Positions 1-7,314 of a stretch of 23,434 nucleotides of DNA are shown here, piece by piece (position 1 is the stretch's first letter; every line of letters starts with the position of its first letter). The notes under the pieces were generated by a model. It was not told the origin of the DNA and ran no database searches. It worked only from the letters and a program-made list of their open reading frames with translations. This DNA comes from UBA2253 sp964646985 (GTDB taxonomy: Bacteria; Bacillota_I; Bacilli_A; ML615J-28; CAG-698), in contig CAZYFI010000019.1 of assembly GCA_964646985.1 (NCBI GenBank), positions 1 through 23,434 on the forward strand, read 5' to 3'. Both the position numbers and the translations under genes were made by a program.

Positions 1-747
1 ACCATTATTTCTTACTGCAGTTGAACCAATCTCAAAATCCTTCATTAAATTTACGTTTGCATATTGTATAGAACTTCCTGATTTTTTTACTGCCTCTAAT
101 ACGACTTCTTTATCATTCTGTAATTCTGCACTGGCATATTGCAAAGCTATGCCTTCTTGTTTTACCGCTTCTAATACTATTTCCTTACAATTATGAAATT
201 CTTTCCCCGCAAATTGCAAAGCCATACCATTCTGTTTTATCGCCTCTAATACGACTTCTTTATCACTTTTTAATTTTTCGCTTGCATATTGTAACACTTC
301 ACCATTTCTTTTTATTGCCGCTAATACTATTTCTCTATCATCCCTTATTTCTTTGGTCGTATATTTTAGCGCTCTTCCGTCTTCTTTTACTGCTTCTAAT
401 TGTACTTCTTTATCTTTTCTTAATTCATCACTTGCATACTCTAGTACCAAGCCGCTACTTTTTACTGAAGCTAACACTACTTCTTTGTTGTTCTTTAATT
501 CCTCACTGGCATCTGATAAAGCCAGGCAATTACCTTTTATTGCTTCTAAAACTACTTCCTTATTATTCTTTAATTCCTCACTGGCGTATTGTAGATTTCT
601 CCAACTATTTTTGACCGCCTCTAAAACTACTTCCTTATCATTTTTCAAATTGTAACTAGCATATTTTAGATATTTACCATCATTTTTAACTGCTTCTAAT
701 ATAAAATTTTTATCGTTCCTATTTTTTATAATTATATTTTTATTCAT
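1..747 (-). CDS. DUF4116-type tandem-repeat protein (3' end beyond window)
   Basis: The minus strand is open from an ATG at 747 to the window edge (249 codons, no stop), so the protein is partial. After a short lead (MNKNIIIKNRNDKNF) it is built from about nine copies of a 25-residue unit reading roughly LKNDKEVVLEAVKxNGxALxYASEE, giving a 75-nt period in the DNA. This pattern is that of DUF4116 repeats, which have no established biochemical function. An AAGGAG ribosome site (755-760) sits 7 nt before the ATG and an extended -10 lies just upstream. Unit identity varies along the array, with conserved KEVVLEA cores and variable centres, so the array has diverged rather than expanded recently. 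Family naming is from pattern memory; the repeat structure itself is directly visible. Confidence 0.8.
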   Translation of the reverse strand, partial: MNKNIIIKNRNDKNFILEAVKNDGKYLKYASYNLKNDKEVVLEAVKNSWRNLQYASEELKNNKEVVLEAIKGNCLALSDASEELKNNKEVVLASVKSSGLVLEYASDELRKDKEVQLEAVKEDGRALKYTTKEIRDDREIVLAAIKRNGEVLQYASEKLKSDKEVVLEAIKQNGMALQFAGKEFHNCKEIVLEAVKQEGIALQYASAELQNDKEVVLEAVKKSGSSIQYANVNLMKDFEIGSTAVRNNG

Positions 748-773
748 TTTTATACTCCTTTCATATTATAAAT

Positions 774-782
774 ATTATATCA
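774..782 (-). promoter_or_regulatory. Extended -10 promoter of the repeat-protein gene
   Basis: The minus strand reads TGATATAAT, an extended -10 (TGn plus TATAAT), about 27 nt upstream of the start codon. No good -35 hexamer lies at the right spacing. A second TATAAT at 765-770 is an alternative. Confidence 0.45.
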
Positions 783-1059
783 TATTGACTCATCGTTTAA
801 TAGTATTTTTATAAATCCTAAAAAATGAGATAAAATTAATTATCGTATCTAACTTAATTTATATATAAATAGGCATTTTATTTAAATATTATCTATGCTA
901 ATGTAAAATTTTTGAATTAATTCGTTTTTTTGGACTCTTTGTACTTAACTTTCAGATTCAAGATTAAACCAGCAAATGTTCATAATCTACCGTCGCTATA
1001 TTGTTGATTAATACATGAATTAGTTCTCTATTCGTTAAATAATTGATTAGAAAAAGAAA
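783..1059. other. AT-rich intergenic stretch, nothing recognised
   Basis: This is very AT-rich sequence between the repeat-protein promoter and the terminators that follow tmRNA. No open frame with a ribosome site, tRNA or repeat was seen. Confidence 0.5.
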
Positions 1060-1104
1060 AAGAGACCTATAAATAGCCTAAAATCAGACTACTACAGGTC
1101 TCTT
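1060..1104 (-). terminator. Second, long hairpin downstream of ssrA
   Basis: A 9-bp stem (AAGAGACCT pairing with AGGTCTCTT) encloses a smaller TAGTCT/AGGCTA helix. On the minus strand it is followed by a T-rich run. It lies beyond the main ssrA terminator and may be a backup terminator. Between the two, 1113-1142 holds another imperfect inverted repeat. Confidence 0.5.
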
Positions 1105-1145
1105 AAAAACTGGCGGATAGGAGTTTTTTTCCTTTCTGCCACCAA

Positions 1146-1175
1146 ATAAAAAAGGTCTGATATTGTATCAAACCT
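1146..1175 (-). terminator. Intrinsic terminator of ssrA
   Basis: On the minus strand a 10-bp stem (AGGTTTGATA / TATCAGACCT, one G-U pair, loop CAA) is followed at once by a T run. It starts 12 nt after the tmRNA CCA end. Confidence 0.85.
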
Positions 1176-1187
1176 ATGCATTCAATA

Positions 1188-1538
1188 TGGTGGAATAGAG
1201 GGGAGTCGAACCCCTGTCCAAACTACAATCCATAATTGCTTCTACATGCTTATTTTATTGTCTTAATTTCGTCGATTACCTAGCAACAAACAAATAGATA
1301 ATAAACTAACCTTTTTATCTCGAATCCAAGAGCCAAGGTAAACTCAAGAACTCATCCCTTAATTCTGAGCCCGTTTATAAAACTTAAGGGGGATTCTACA
1401 ACAGGCAAGCACCTTATTTAATTAGGCAGCAAATGATAAATTTTGATTTGCGGTTAAATAAACCCTCGGCGTTTTTATATGCGCAACCATAGCATGCTAC
1501 AAATATTTCAAATAGCCTGTCGAAACCATGACTATCCC
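1188..1538 (-). ncRNA. ssrA: tmRNA (SsrA, 10Sa RNA)
   Basis: This is the transfer-messenger RNA that rescues stalled ribosomes together with SmpB, encoded just downstream. The 5' end GGGATAG pairs with 3' CTATTCC to form a 7-bp acceptor stem with a G3-U wobble, the alanine identity element, then A73 and an encoded CCA. The conserved GGTTTCGACAGG after the acceptor and the T-arm GGGGTTCGACTCCCC are both present. The tag-coding frame is GCA AAT CAA AAT TTA TCA TTT GCT GCC TAA (1422-1451), giving ANQNLSFAA after the tRNA-borne Ala. The ending FAA keeps the usual hydrophobic-Ala-Ala degron. The resume codon is inferred. No -10 box lies just upstream; a perfect hairpin does (1544-1563), so the RNA may be processed from the smpB transcript. 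Confidence 0.95.
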
Positions 1539-1543
1539 ATAAT

Positions 1544-1563
1544 GAAGAAACAGTTGTTTCTTC
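1544..1563 (-). other. Hairpin immediately 5' of tmRNA
   Basis: GAAGAAAC / GTTTCTTC form a perfect 8-bp stem with a 4-nt loop, between the stop of the zinc-ribbon gene and the mature 5' end of tmRNA. There is no T run after it, so it is more likely a processing or stability element than a terminator. This role is inferred. Confidence 0.45.
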
Positions 1564-1967
1564 TAAAAAAACAAATTTATGATTAAAAAAACACTCTTAA
1601 ACAAAAGCACAGAAAACGAAACATAAGCCAACCATTTTCCAACATTTCTTGTTGCTTCTAATCTAACTTTTGTTGGCTTTTGTGCAAATAACAATGTTGC
1701 AACAATTAACACTACATCAAGTAAAAAGTATAAAACTACAAACCCGGGATGCATTAGAAATAAAAGCATGACAATGATAGAAGAAATTCCAAAAAGAAAG
1801 GTTAAAACAGGATTATCTACTAAGGTATTTTTATTTTTTTCTGAAACATCAGGATCAGATTTTTGATTGTAAATCACACTTGTCAATTTATCTTCTTCAA
1901 TATTGAAGCCGCATTCACAAATTTTTGTATCGTCGCTAATGATTTGGCCACAACGCTTACATTTCAT
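1563..1967 (-). CDS. Small zinc-ribbon membrane protein (function unknown)
   Basis: This 134-residue protein has an N-terminal zinc-ribbon knuckle with Cys3, Cys6, Cys17 and Cys19 (MKCKRCGQII...ICECG). A charged linker follows, then about three hydrophobic segments (residues ~54-72, ~76-95, ~111-132), so it is predicted to be a membrane protein with its ribbon in the cytoplasm. Its ATG overlaps the smpB TGA (ATGA, 4 nt), which implies translational coupling, and an AGAGG site lies 6 nt before it inside smpB. It sits between smpB and ssrA, where most genomes have nothing or unrelated genes. I do not recognise a named family beyond 'zinc-ribbon domain-containing protein', and no function is assigned. 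Confidence 0.8.
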   Translation of the reverse strand: MKCKRCGQIISDDTKICECGFNIEEDKLTSVIYNQKSDPDVSEKNKNTLVDNPVLTFLFGISSIIVMLLFLMHPGFVVLYFLLDVVLIVATLLFAQKPTKVRLEATRNVGKWLAYVSFSVLLFKSVFLIINLFF

Positions 1968-2431
1968 ATCAATCCTCTAACCTTATTTGCCTTTTTGATT
2001 TCTTGTTCTACTGCTTCTTTGCGTAAGTCTTCACGTTTATCGTAAGTCTTTTTCCCTTTACAAACGGCAATTTCCACTTTTGCAAGCCCCCCATCTAAAT
2101 ATAAAGACAAAGGAATTAAAGTTAACCCTTCTTGGGATACTTTGGCTTGCATCTTTCTTATTTCACTTCGATGAACCAATAGTTTTCTGTTTCTAGTTTC
2201 TTGGTGATTAAAAATATTCCCTTTTTCATAATGTGCTATATGCATATTGATAATAACCAATTCTTGGTCAACAATTCTACAAAAAGCATCTTGAATAGAG
2301 ACTTTTCCTGCTCGAATGGATTTGATTTCAGTACCAGTTAATACAATTCCACATTCATATTGATCAAGAATAAAGTAATCATGAGCGGCTTTTTTGTTTC
2401 GCGCGATAATTTGCTTTTTTTCCACTATCAT
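1964..2431 (-). CDS. smpB: SsrA-binding protein SmpB
   Basis: SmpB binds the tRNA-like domain of tmRNA and carries it into the A site of stalled ribosomes. The 155 residues match the family length. The N-terminal NKKAAHDYFI, then GIVLTGTEIKSIRAGKVSIQDAFC, and the basic tail (KGKKTYDKREDLRKEA) are SmpB hallmarks; that tail normally reaches down the mRNA channel. Its 5' end overlaps the last 53 nt of rnr in another frame. The ribosome site (AGGGTG) is very close to the ATG, so initiation may depend on coupling to rnr. Together with ssrA and rnr it forms the classic trans-translation cluster. Confidence 0.97.
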   Translation of the reverse strand: MIVEKKQIIARNKKAAHDYFILDQYECGIVLTGTEIKSIRAGKVSIQDAFCRIVDQELVIINMHIAHYEKGNIFNHQETRNRKLLVHRSEIRKMQAKVSQEGLTLIPLSLYLDGGLAKVEIAVCKGKKTYDKREDLRKEAVEQEIKKANKVRGLI

Positions 2432-4538
2432 TCACCCTAATATCATTATACACTATTTTGAAATCAATTTCACGTTTTATCTTACTCGCATCTAATACTT
2501 CAACCATAACTTTATCTCCTAAGCGTAAACGATGACCACTAGAACCTATTAAACTTAAGGTTTCTGGATTATAGATATAACGACCTTTTAGATTTTTGAT
2601 ATGAACCAATCCTTCAATTGTATTTGGAAGACTAACGAAAACACCAAATTTGGTAACTGAAGAAACAATACCATCGTATTTTTGCCCAATGAATTGTTCC
2701 ATATATTCTGCTTTCTTCATATCATTTACTTGGTATTCGCAATCAATGGCATCACGTTCTCGTTTTGAAGTCTGTTTGGCAATTTCGGAAATAACTTCAG
2801 TCAAACTAGCAAAACTTGAAGCTTGAATTTCTCCTTGAAATAAGTATTTCCGCAACAACCGATGTACCAATAAATCTGGATATCTCCTAATTGGAGAAGT
2901 AAAATGCGTATAACAAGCACTAGCTAATCCAAAATGACCAAGATTGACTTCTTTGTATACCGCTTTGGCCATTGACCTTAACAAATACGTTCGTAAAAAT
3001 TGATCATCTTCACGCAGATTTTGTAAGAAGACTTGCAATGATTTCGCATTCACTTGCTTTTTAAACGCTGAATATCCTAAATTCTTAGATAAGCGTTTAA
3101 AGTCATCTAGTTTTCTTTGGTTGGGTTGTTCATGAATGCGATAAATAAATGGCAAATCCAAATGATAAATCGTTGATGCAACCGTTTCGTTGGCAATCAA
3201 CATGAATTCTTCAATGATGTGTTCGCTTTCTTTCCTTGTTTCTAGTTCAACCCCAGTAGGTTTTCCTTGCTCATCAACGATGATGTTTCCTTCTTCAATG
3301 TTAAAGTCTAGTGCTCCTCTTTTCACGCGCATGCGGTTTAATATTTTCGCAAGCTCCGACATCTTGAGGATGTCTTCAAATATATCAGCATATTCTGCTT
3401 GTTTTTCTTCATTGCCCTCTAATATCTCATTGACATTGCGATATGTCATACGATGAAGCGTAGCTATGACGGAAGAAAAGATTTGTCTATCTAAAACTTC
3501 TCCATATTGATTGATTTCCATCTCGCAAGCAATCACTAATTTTGGCTGGTGCGGATTGAGAGAACAAAGATTGTTGCTAAACAATTGTGGCAACATAGGA
3601 ATGACACGATTTACCAAATACACACTAGTTCCTCTAAATAATGCTTCTTCATCAAGAGGGGTGTTTTCTTGTACAAAGTAACTAACATCGGCAATATAAA
3701 CACCCAATAAATAATTCCCATTTTCCAGTTTTTTGATGCCAACAGCATCATCCAAATCTTTTGCATCATCTCCATCAATGGTAATGATGCGTTCTAAACT
3801 TGGTTTTCTTCTGATAGAGATTTCTTGACTGATATCTTGATTGATTGCATTGACATAAGCCATGGTTTCTTGATTAAACTCAACGGAAAAATTAAAGTTA
3901 GAAGCAATCTGGATGATATCCATGCCAATGTCATTCTTAAACCCAAGTCTTTCGATGATTTTTGCTTTCATCGGTGTGGTTTCATAATCAACAATGGCTA
4001 TTTTTACAATATCACCAGCTTGGCATAAGCCAAGAATTTCATTTTCTATGATATTGATTCTATCTATTTGGGGATGATTGATGGTAAGGTAAAATTTTTC
4101 TTTTTTGAATTTTAATTCACCAACCACAAAGACCAAATTGCGTTTTAATACTTTTAGCACTTTTGCTTCTTGGCGAAAATCACGACTAGTAACTTTTAAG
4201 AAGTCTTTGATTTGAAACAATACTTCATTGCGATCAATGGCACCCAAAAACGCATGACGAGACACATAGACATCTGCTTCTAAATCATCACAAATAACAA
4301 AGCCAAATTCTTCATTTCTAACACTGATTGTGCCTTTAAAAACGCCGACTTGAGAAGGGACCAAATAACGATCTTTTTTCTTTGATAAAAAAAGATCATA
4401 ATCATTGACCATTTGGGTTAGCGTCATTGTCAGTTCTGCAAAATCACGCATTGGTATATTTAATTTTTCACATATTTCTACTGCAGTCATTGGTTGATAA
4501 CGTTCATCAGCAAAAAGTGTTTTTAGTAATTCTTTCAT
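2379..4538 (-). CDS. rnr: Ribonuclease R (3'-5' exoribonuclease)
   Basis: RNase R degrades structured RNA processively from the 3' end and in trans-translation removes the non-stop mRNA. The 719-residue protein has an N-terminal helix-turn-helix-like segment (~1-60), cold-shock-type OB domains (~65-190), the RNB catalytic domain with the Asp cluster IDGDDAKDLDDA at 254-265, and a C-terminal S1 domain (~625-705, GQKYDGIVSSVTKFGVFVSL). The lysine-rich tail of some RNase R proteins is short here (KKANYRAKQKSRS). A GAGG ribosome site precedes the ATG. The gene follows secG with a terminator-like hairpin between them and overlaps smpB. Length and domain order fit RNase R rather than RNase II. Confidence 0.97.
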   Translation of the reverse strand: MKELLKTLFADERYQPMTAVEICEKLNIPMRDFAELTMTLTQMVNDYDLFLSKKKDRYLVPSQVGVFKGTISVRNEEFGFVICDDLEADVYVSRHAFLGAIDRNEVLFQIKDFLKVTSRDFRQEAKVLKVLKRNLVFVVGELKFKKEKFYLTINHPQIDRINIIENEILGLCQAGDIVKIAIVDYETTPMKAKIIERLGFKNDIGMDIIQIASNFNFSVEFNQETMAYVNAINQDISQEISIRRKPSLERIITIDGDDAKDLDDAVGIKKLENGNYLLGVYIADVSYFVQENTPLDEEALFRGTSVYLVNRVIPMLPQLFSNNLCSLNPHQPKLVIACEMEINQYGEVLDRQIFSSVIATLHRMTYRNVNEILEGNEEKQAEYADIFEDILKMSELAKILNRMRVKRGALDFNIEEGNIIVDEQGKPTGVELETRKESEHIIEEFMLIANETVASTIYHLDLPFIYRIHEQPNQRKLDDFKRLSKNLGYSAFKKQVNAKSLQVFLQNLREDDQFLRTYLLRSMAKAVYKEVNLGHFGLASACYTHFTSPIRRYPDLLVHRLLRKYLFQGEIQASSFASLTEVISEIAKQTSKRERDAIDCEYQVNDMKKAEYMEQFIGQKYDGIVSSVTKFGVFVSLPNTIEGLVHIKNLKGRYIYNPETLSLIGSSGHRLRLGDKVMVEVLDASKIKREIDFKIVYNDIRVNDSGKKANYRAKQKSRS

Positions 4539-4561
4539 TTTTTTCCTCTAAAATGGTATTT

Positions 4562-4584
4562 AAAAAGACCTGTTCACCAGGCCT
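4562..4584 (-). terminator. Hairpin between secG and rnr
   Basis: On the minus strand AGGCCTG / CAGGTCT (7 bp, one G-U, loop GTGAA) is followed by TTTTTAAA. It lies between the secG stop and the rnr start, so it probably stops part of the secG transcript and leaves some readthrough into rnr. No separate rnr promoter was obvious. Confidence 0.6.
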
Positions 4585-4594
4585 ATTTTAAAAA

Positions 4595-4831
4595 TTACGA
4601 TAATCGATCCACAAAGAATGCAGAAATAATTGCTAAAACAAAGAAAGCAATCGATAGACCAGCTGTAATGTAGTTGATCCAAAGTTCAATCCCACGTTGT
4701 TTTTTATTTGCAAATAAATCTGATTTTTCACCAGAAAAAGCTTGAGAAGCATCTTCTTTTGAATCTTGTAAGACAATAATAGTAATTAATAAGACTGATA
4801 CAATTAATAATAATATATCAACGGCACTCAT
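4595..4831 (-). CDS. secG: SecG, preprotein translocase subunit
   Basis: SecG is the small, non-essential third subunit of the SecYEG channel. The 78-residue product has two membrane helices (~4-22 and ~51-73) joined by a polar loop. The first helix ends in IIVLQDSKEDASQAFSG, the conserved SecG motif (LLQ-x-K-x-x-...-FSG). An AGGAGG lies 4 nt before the ATG. It is the first gene after a promoter and precedes rnr and smpB, the usual Gram-positive order. Confidence 0.93.
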   Translation of the reverse strand: MSAVDILLLIVSVLLITIIVLQDSKEDASQAFSGEKSDLFANKKQRGIELWINYITAGLSIAFFVLAIISAFFVDRLS

Positions 4832-4894
4832 AAGTCCTCCTAAATGGGTAAGCTGACAAATTTTTCAATGGTTTGACTTTTTACCAGTATTGAT

Positions 4895-4923
4895 ATTATA
4901 ACATAGTATTGATGCAATTGCAA
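4895..4923 (-). promoter_or_regulatory. Promoter of secG-rnr-smpB(-ssrA)
   Basis: On the minus strand TTGCAA (4918-4923) and TATAAT (4895-4900) are separated by 17 nt. The start site would be near 4888, leaving a leader of about 57 nt. Confidence 0.75.
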
Positions 4924-4949
4924 ACCATTTTTTTAATTATTGACAAAGA

Positions 4950-4981
4950 GAAAACTAGAGTAAGAAGTTACTCTAGTTTTC
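4950..4981 (-). terminator. Terminator overlapping the lon stop codon
   Basis: An almost perfect inverted repeat (GAAAACTAGAGTAA / TTACTCTAGTTTTC, 14 bp, 4-nt loop) includes the lon TAG (4973-4975) in its upstream arm. The downstream arm ends in TTTT. It closes the long pepF-to-lon operon. Confidence 0.75.
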
Positions 4982-7300
4982 TTCGACTAAGGCTATGTTT
5001 ACGACTTCATCCACGGTTTCAACAGGAATGATCTCTAAGGCATTTCGAACCCCTTCAGGTACATCATCTAAGTCGCGTAAATTTTCTTTAGGGATTAATA
5101 TTTTTGCAAGCCCACTTCTGTGTGCAGCAATTGCTTTTTCTCTAAGTCCACCAATAGGCAAAATATGCCCACGCAATGTTATCTCTCCCGTCATTCCAAC
5201 GTTAAAGTGAACATAACGGTGAGAAAGCGCAGAAATAATACCAGTAGCGATGGTAACACCAGCAGATGGTCCATCTTTAGGAACTGCACCTTCTGGAACA
5301 TGAATATGAATATCATTTTTATCAAAGATATCAGGATCAATTTTAAATTTCTTGTAATTACTCTTAACATAACTTAAAGCAGCTTGTGCAGACTCTTTCA
5401 TCACTTCACCAAGTTTACCAGTTAACATTAAGCGACCATCGCCTTTATAATAAGTTACTTCAACAGGCAATGTATCACCACCATATTGTGTATAAGCCAA
5501 TCCCATGACAATTCCAATTTGGTTGTTTACTTCAATCTTATTGTAATCATATTTTGGCTTACCTAACCAGGTTGCTAAATTGTCTTTTGTTATTGTCACT
5601 TTATCTACTTTGTCCATTAAAATGGTTTTAATCGCTCTTCTAATCAAGGTTCCAATGTTTCGTTCTAATTCACGAACGCCTGCTTCTTTGGTATACAAAC
5701 GAATGACATCCCATAAAGCTTCATCTTGCAATTCAAAGTCAATTCTACTTAATCCATGATTGTTCAACTGTTTTTCTAGTAAATGGCGTTTCGCAATCTC
5801 AAACTTTTCAAATTCAGTATAACTGCTGACATGAACAACTTCTAATCTATCGCGCAATGCATCAGGAATGTTTTCTAAATAATTCGCTGTTGCAATAAAG
5901 AATACTTTGGACAAATCATAAGGCTCTTCTAAATAATGATCACTAAAGTATTGGTTTTGTTCGCTATCAAGTACTTCTAACAAAGCACTAGCAGGATCTC
6001 CTTTATAATCACTTGATAATTTATCAATTTCATCAAGTAAAAACACAGGGTTGATGACTCCAGCTCGCTTCATTCCTTGTAAAATACGGCCAGGCAAAGC
6101 TCCCAAATAAGTACGTCTGTGACCACGAATCTCTGATTCGTCTTTGATTCCCCCAAGAGACTGCTTTACAAATTGTTTGTTTAAGCTTGTGGCAATCGAA
6201 CGTGCAAGTGAAGTTTTCCCTACACCTGGAGGACCTACCAAACAAAGAATCGCTTGCGGATTCTTTTGTGTCATAATTCTAACAGCCAAATATTCAAGAA
6301 TTCTCTCTTTTACAACATCTAAACCATAATGATCACTATCGAGTTGTTCTTTTGCTTTCTTGATATCGCTGGTTTCTTTGCTTTCTTTTGACCAAGGAAC
6401 AGCAATTAAGAAATCCAAATAGGTGCGGACAATGCCACTTTCCCCAGTAGAAATGCTAAGAGAACTATAACGTGCAAGTTCATTTAAGGCTTTTTCTTCA
6501 ATTTGGGCTGGCATTTTCGCATCCAATATTTTTCTTTTTAAATCTTCAATTTCGGTTTCGTGCTTGACTTTATCTCCAAGTTCATCTTGGATGATTTTCA
6601 TTTTTTCCCGTAAATAGTATTCTTTTTGACTTTCATTGATTGATTTTTTGACTTGATTTTCAATATCAAGTTCTAAGTTGCGAATATATTTTTCGCGTTT
6701 GATGTCTTCTAACATAAAGCGCAAACGGGCACCTACGTTAGGAGTGTTTAAATACTTCATTTTGGTATTGATATCAAATGGCAAACTATAGGCTAAAACG
6801 TCAGTTAATTTATCAGCTGTTACCCCTTGGGCAACGATATTGGCCAATTCTGAATTGCCATCAAATATTTTTGCAGAATCAGCTTGTAGCTCTTCAATTA
6901 ACATACGAACATAAGCTAATTCTTTATCTAAATCATCATTTTCCATTGGCACAGTAACGACATTGGCTGTCCAATAAGGATCCGTTTCGGTAATATCAAC
7001 CAAATTACAACGGACGATGCCCAACATTTTGACTTTGTGAATGTTTTGACTATCCATATCATAAATGATTTTCGCAATTACCCCAGTTTTATGAATATTA
7101 TTAATCATCGGGGTTTCTTTGTTGTGATCAATTTGTACAAATAAAGCAATGTATTTTTTACTTTCGGCTGCCGCTTTTAACGCTAAAATGCTTTCTTTAC
7201 GAACAACATCAATTCTAATTTCATTGTTAGGAAGAGGTACTCTTCCTCTTACTGCCATAACTGGCAGCGTTGCAGAAATTACGGTTTGGTTTGAAAACAT
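4973..7300 (-). CDS. lon: ATP-dependent protease Lon (LonA)
   Basis: Lon is a cytosolic AAA+ serine protease for damaged and regulatory proteins. I place the start at the ATG at 7298-7300: AAAGGAGG (7310-7317) is 9 nt upstream, whereas the earlier GTG at 7307-7309 directly abuts that ribosome site. This gives 775 residues, the usual LonA length. In this numbering there is an N-terminal LON domain (~8-200), a coiled-coil linker (~215-265), Walker A GPPGVGKT (356-363), Walker B LLDEID (~421-426), and a C-terminal protease domain with the catalytic dyad Ser679 (PKDGPSAGV) and Lys722. The lon ribosome site follows the stop of the upstream gene directly, so the two are co-transcribed. Confidence 0.97.
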   Translation of the reverse strand: MFSNQTVISATLPVMAVRGRVPLPNNEIRIDVVRKESILALKAAAESKKYIALFVQIDHNKETPMINNIHKTGVIAKIIYDMDSQNIHKVKMLGIVRCNLVDITETDPYWTANVVTVPMENDDLDKELAYVRMLIEELQADSAKIFDGNSELANIVAQGVTADKLTDVLAYSLPFDINTKMKYLNTPNVGARLRFMLEDIKREKYIRNLELDIENQVKKSINESQKEYYLREKMKIIQDELGDKVKHETEIEDLKRKILDAKMPAQIEEKALNELARYSSLSISTGESGIVRTYLDFLIAVPWSKESKETSDIKKAKEQLDSDHYGLDVVKERILEYLAVRIMTQKNPQAILCLVGPPGVGKTSLARSIATSLNKQFVKQSLGGIKDESEIRGHRRTYLGALPGRILQGMKRAGVINPVFLLDEIDKLSSDYKGDPASALLEVLDSEQNQYFSDHYLEEPYDLSKVFFIATANYLENIPDALRDRLEVVHVSSYTEFEKFEIAKRHLLEKQLNNHGLSRIDFELQDEALWDVIRLYTKEAGVRELERNIGTLIRRAIKTILMDKVDKVTITKDNLATWLGKPKYDYNKIEVNNQIGIVMGLAYTQYGGDTLPVEVTYYKGDGRLMLTGKLGEVMKESAQAALSYVKSNYKKFKIDPDIFDKNDIHIHVPEGAVPKDGPSAGVTIATGIISALSHRYVHFNVGMTGEITLRGHILPIGGLREKAIAAHRSGLAKILIPKENLRDLDDVPEGVRNALEIIPVETVDEVVNIALVEEN

Positions 7301-7314
7301 CGGGCTCACCTCCT

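Noticed and set aside
282..655. Two plus-strand frames of about 100 codons
   Set aside because: They are antisense shadows of the repeat-protein gene, Leu/Ser/Tyr-rich, without ribosome sites.
1..747. Regular 75-bp repeats suggesting a CRISPR array or satellite
   Set aside because: The period is a multiple of 3, the minus frame stays open throughout, and differences between units follow codon logic; it is a protein repeat.
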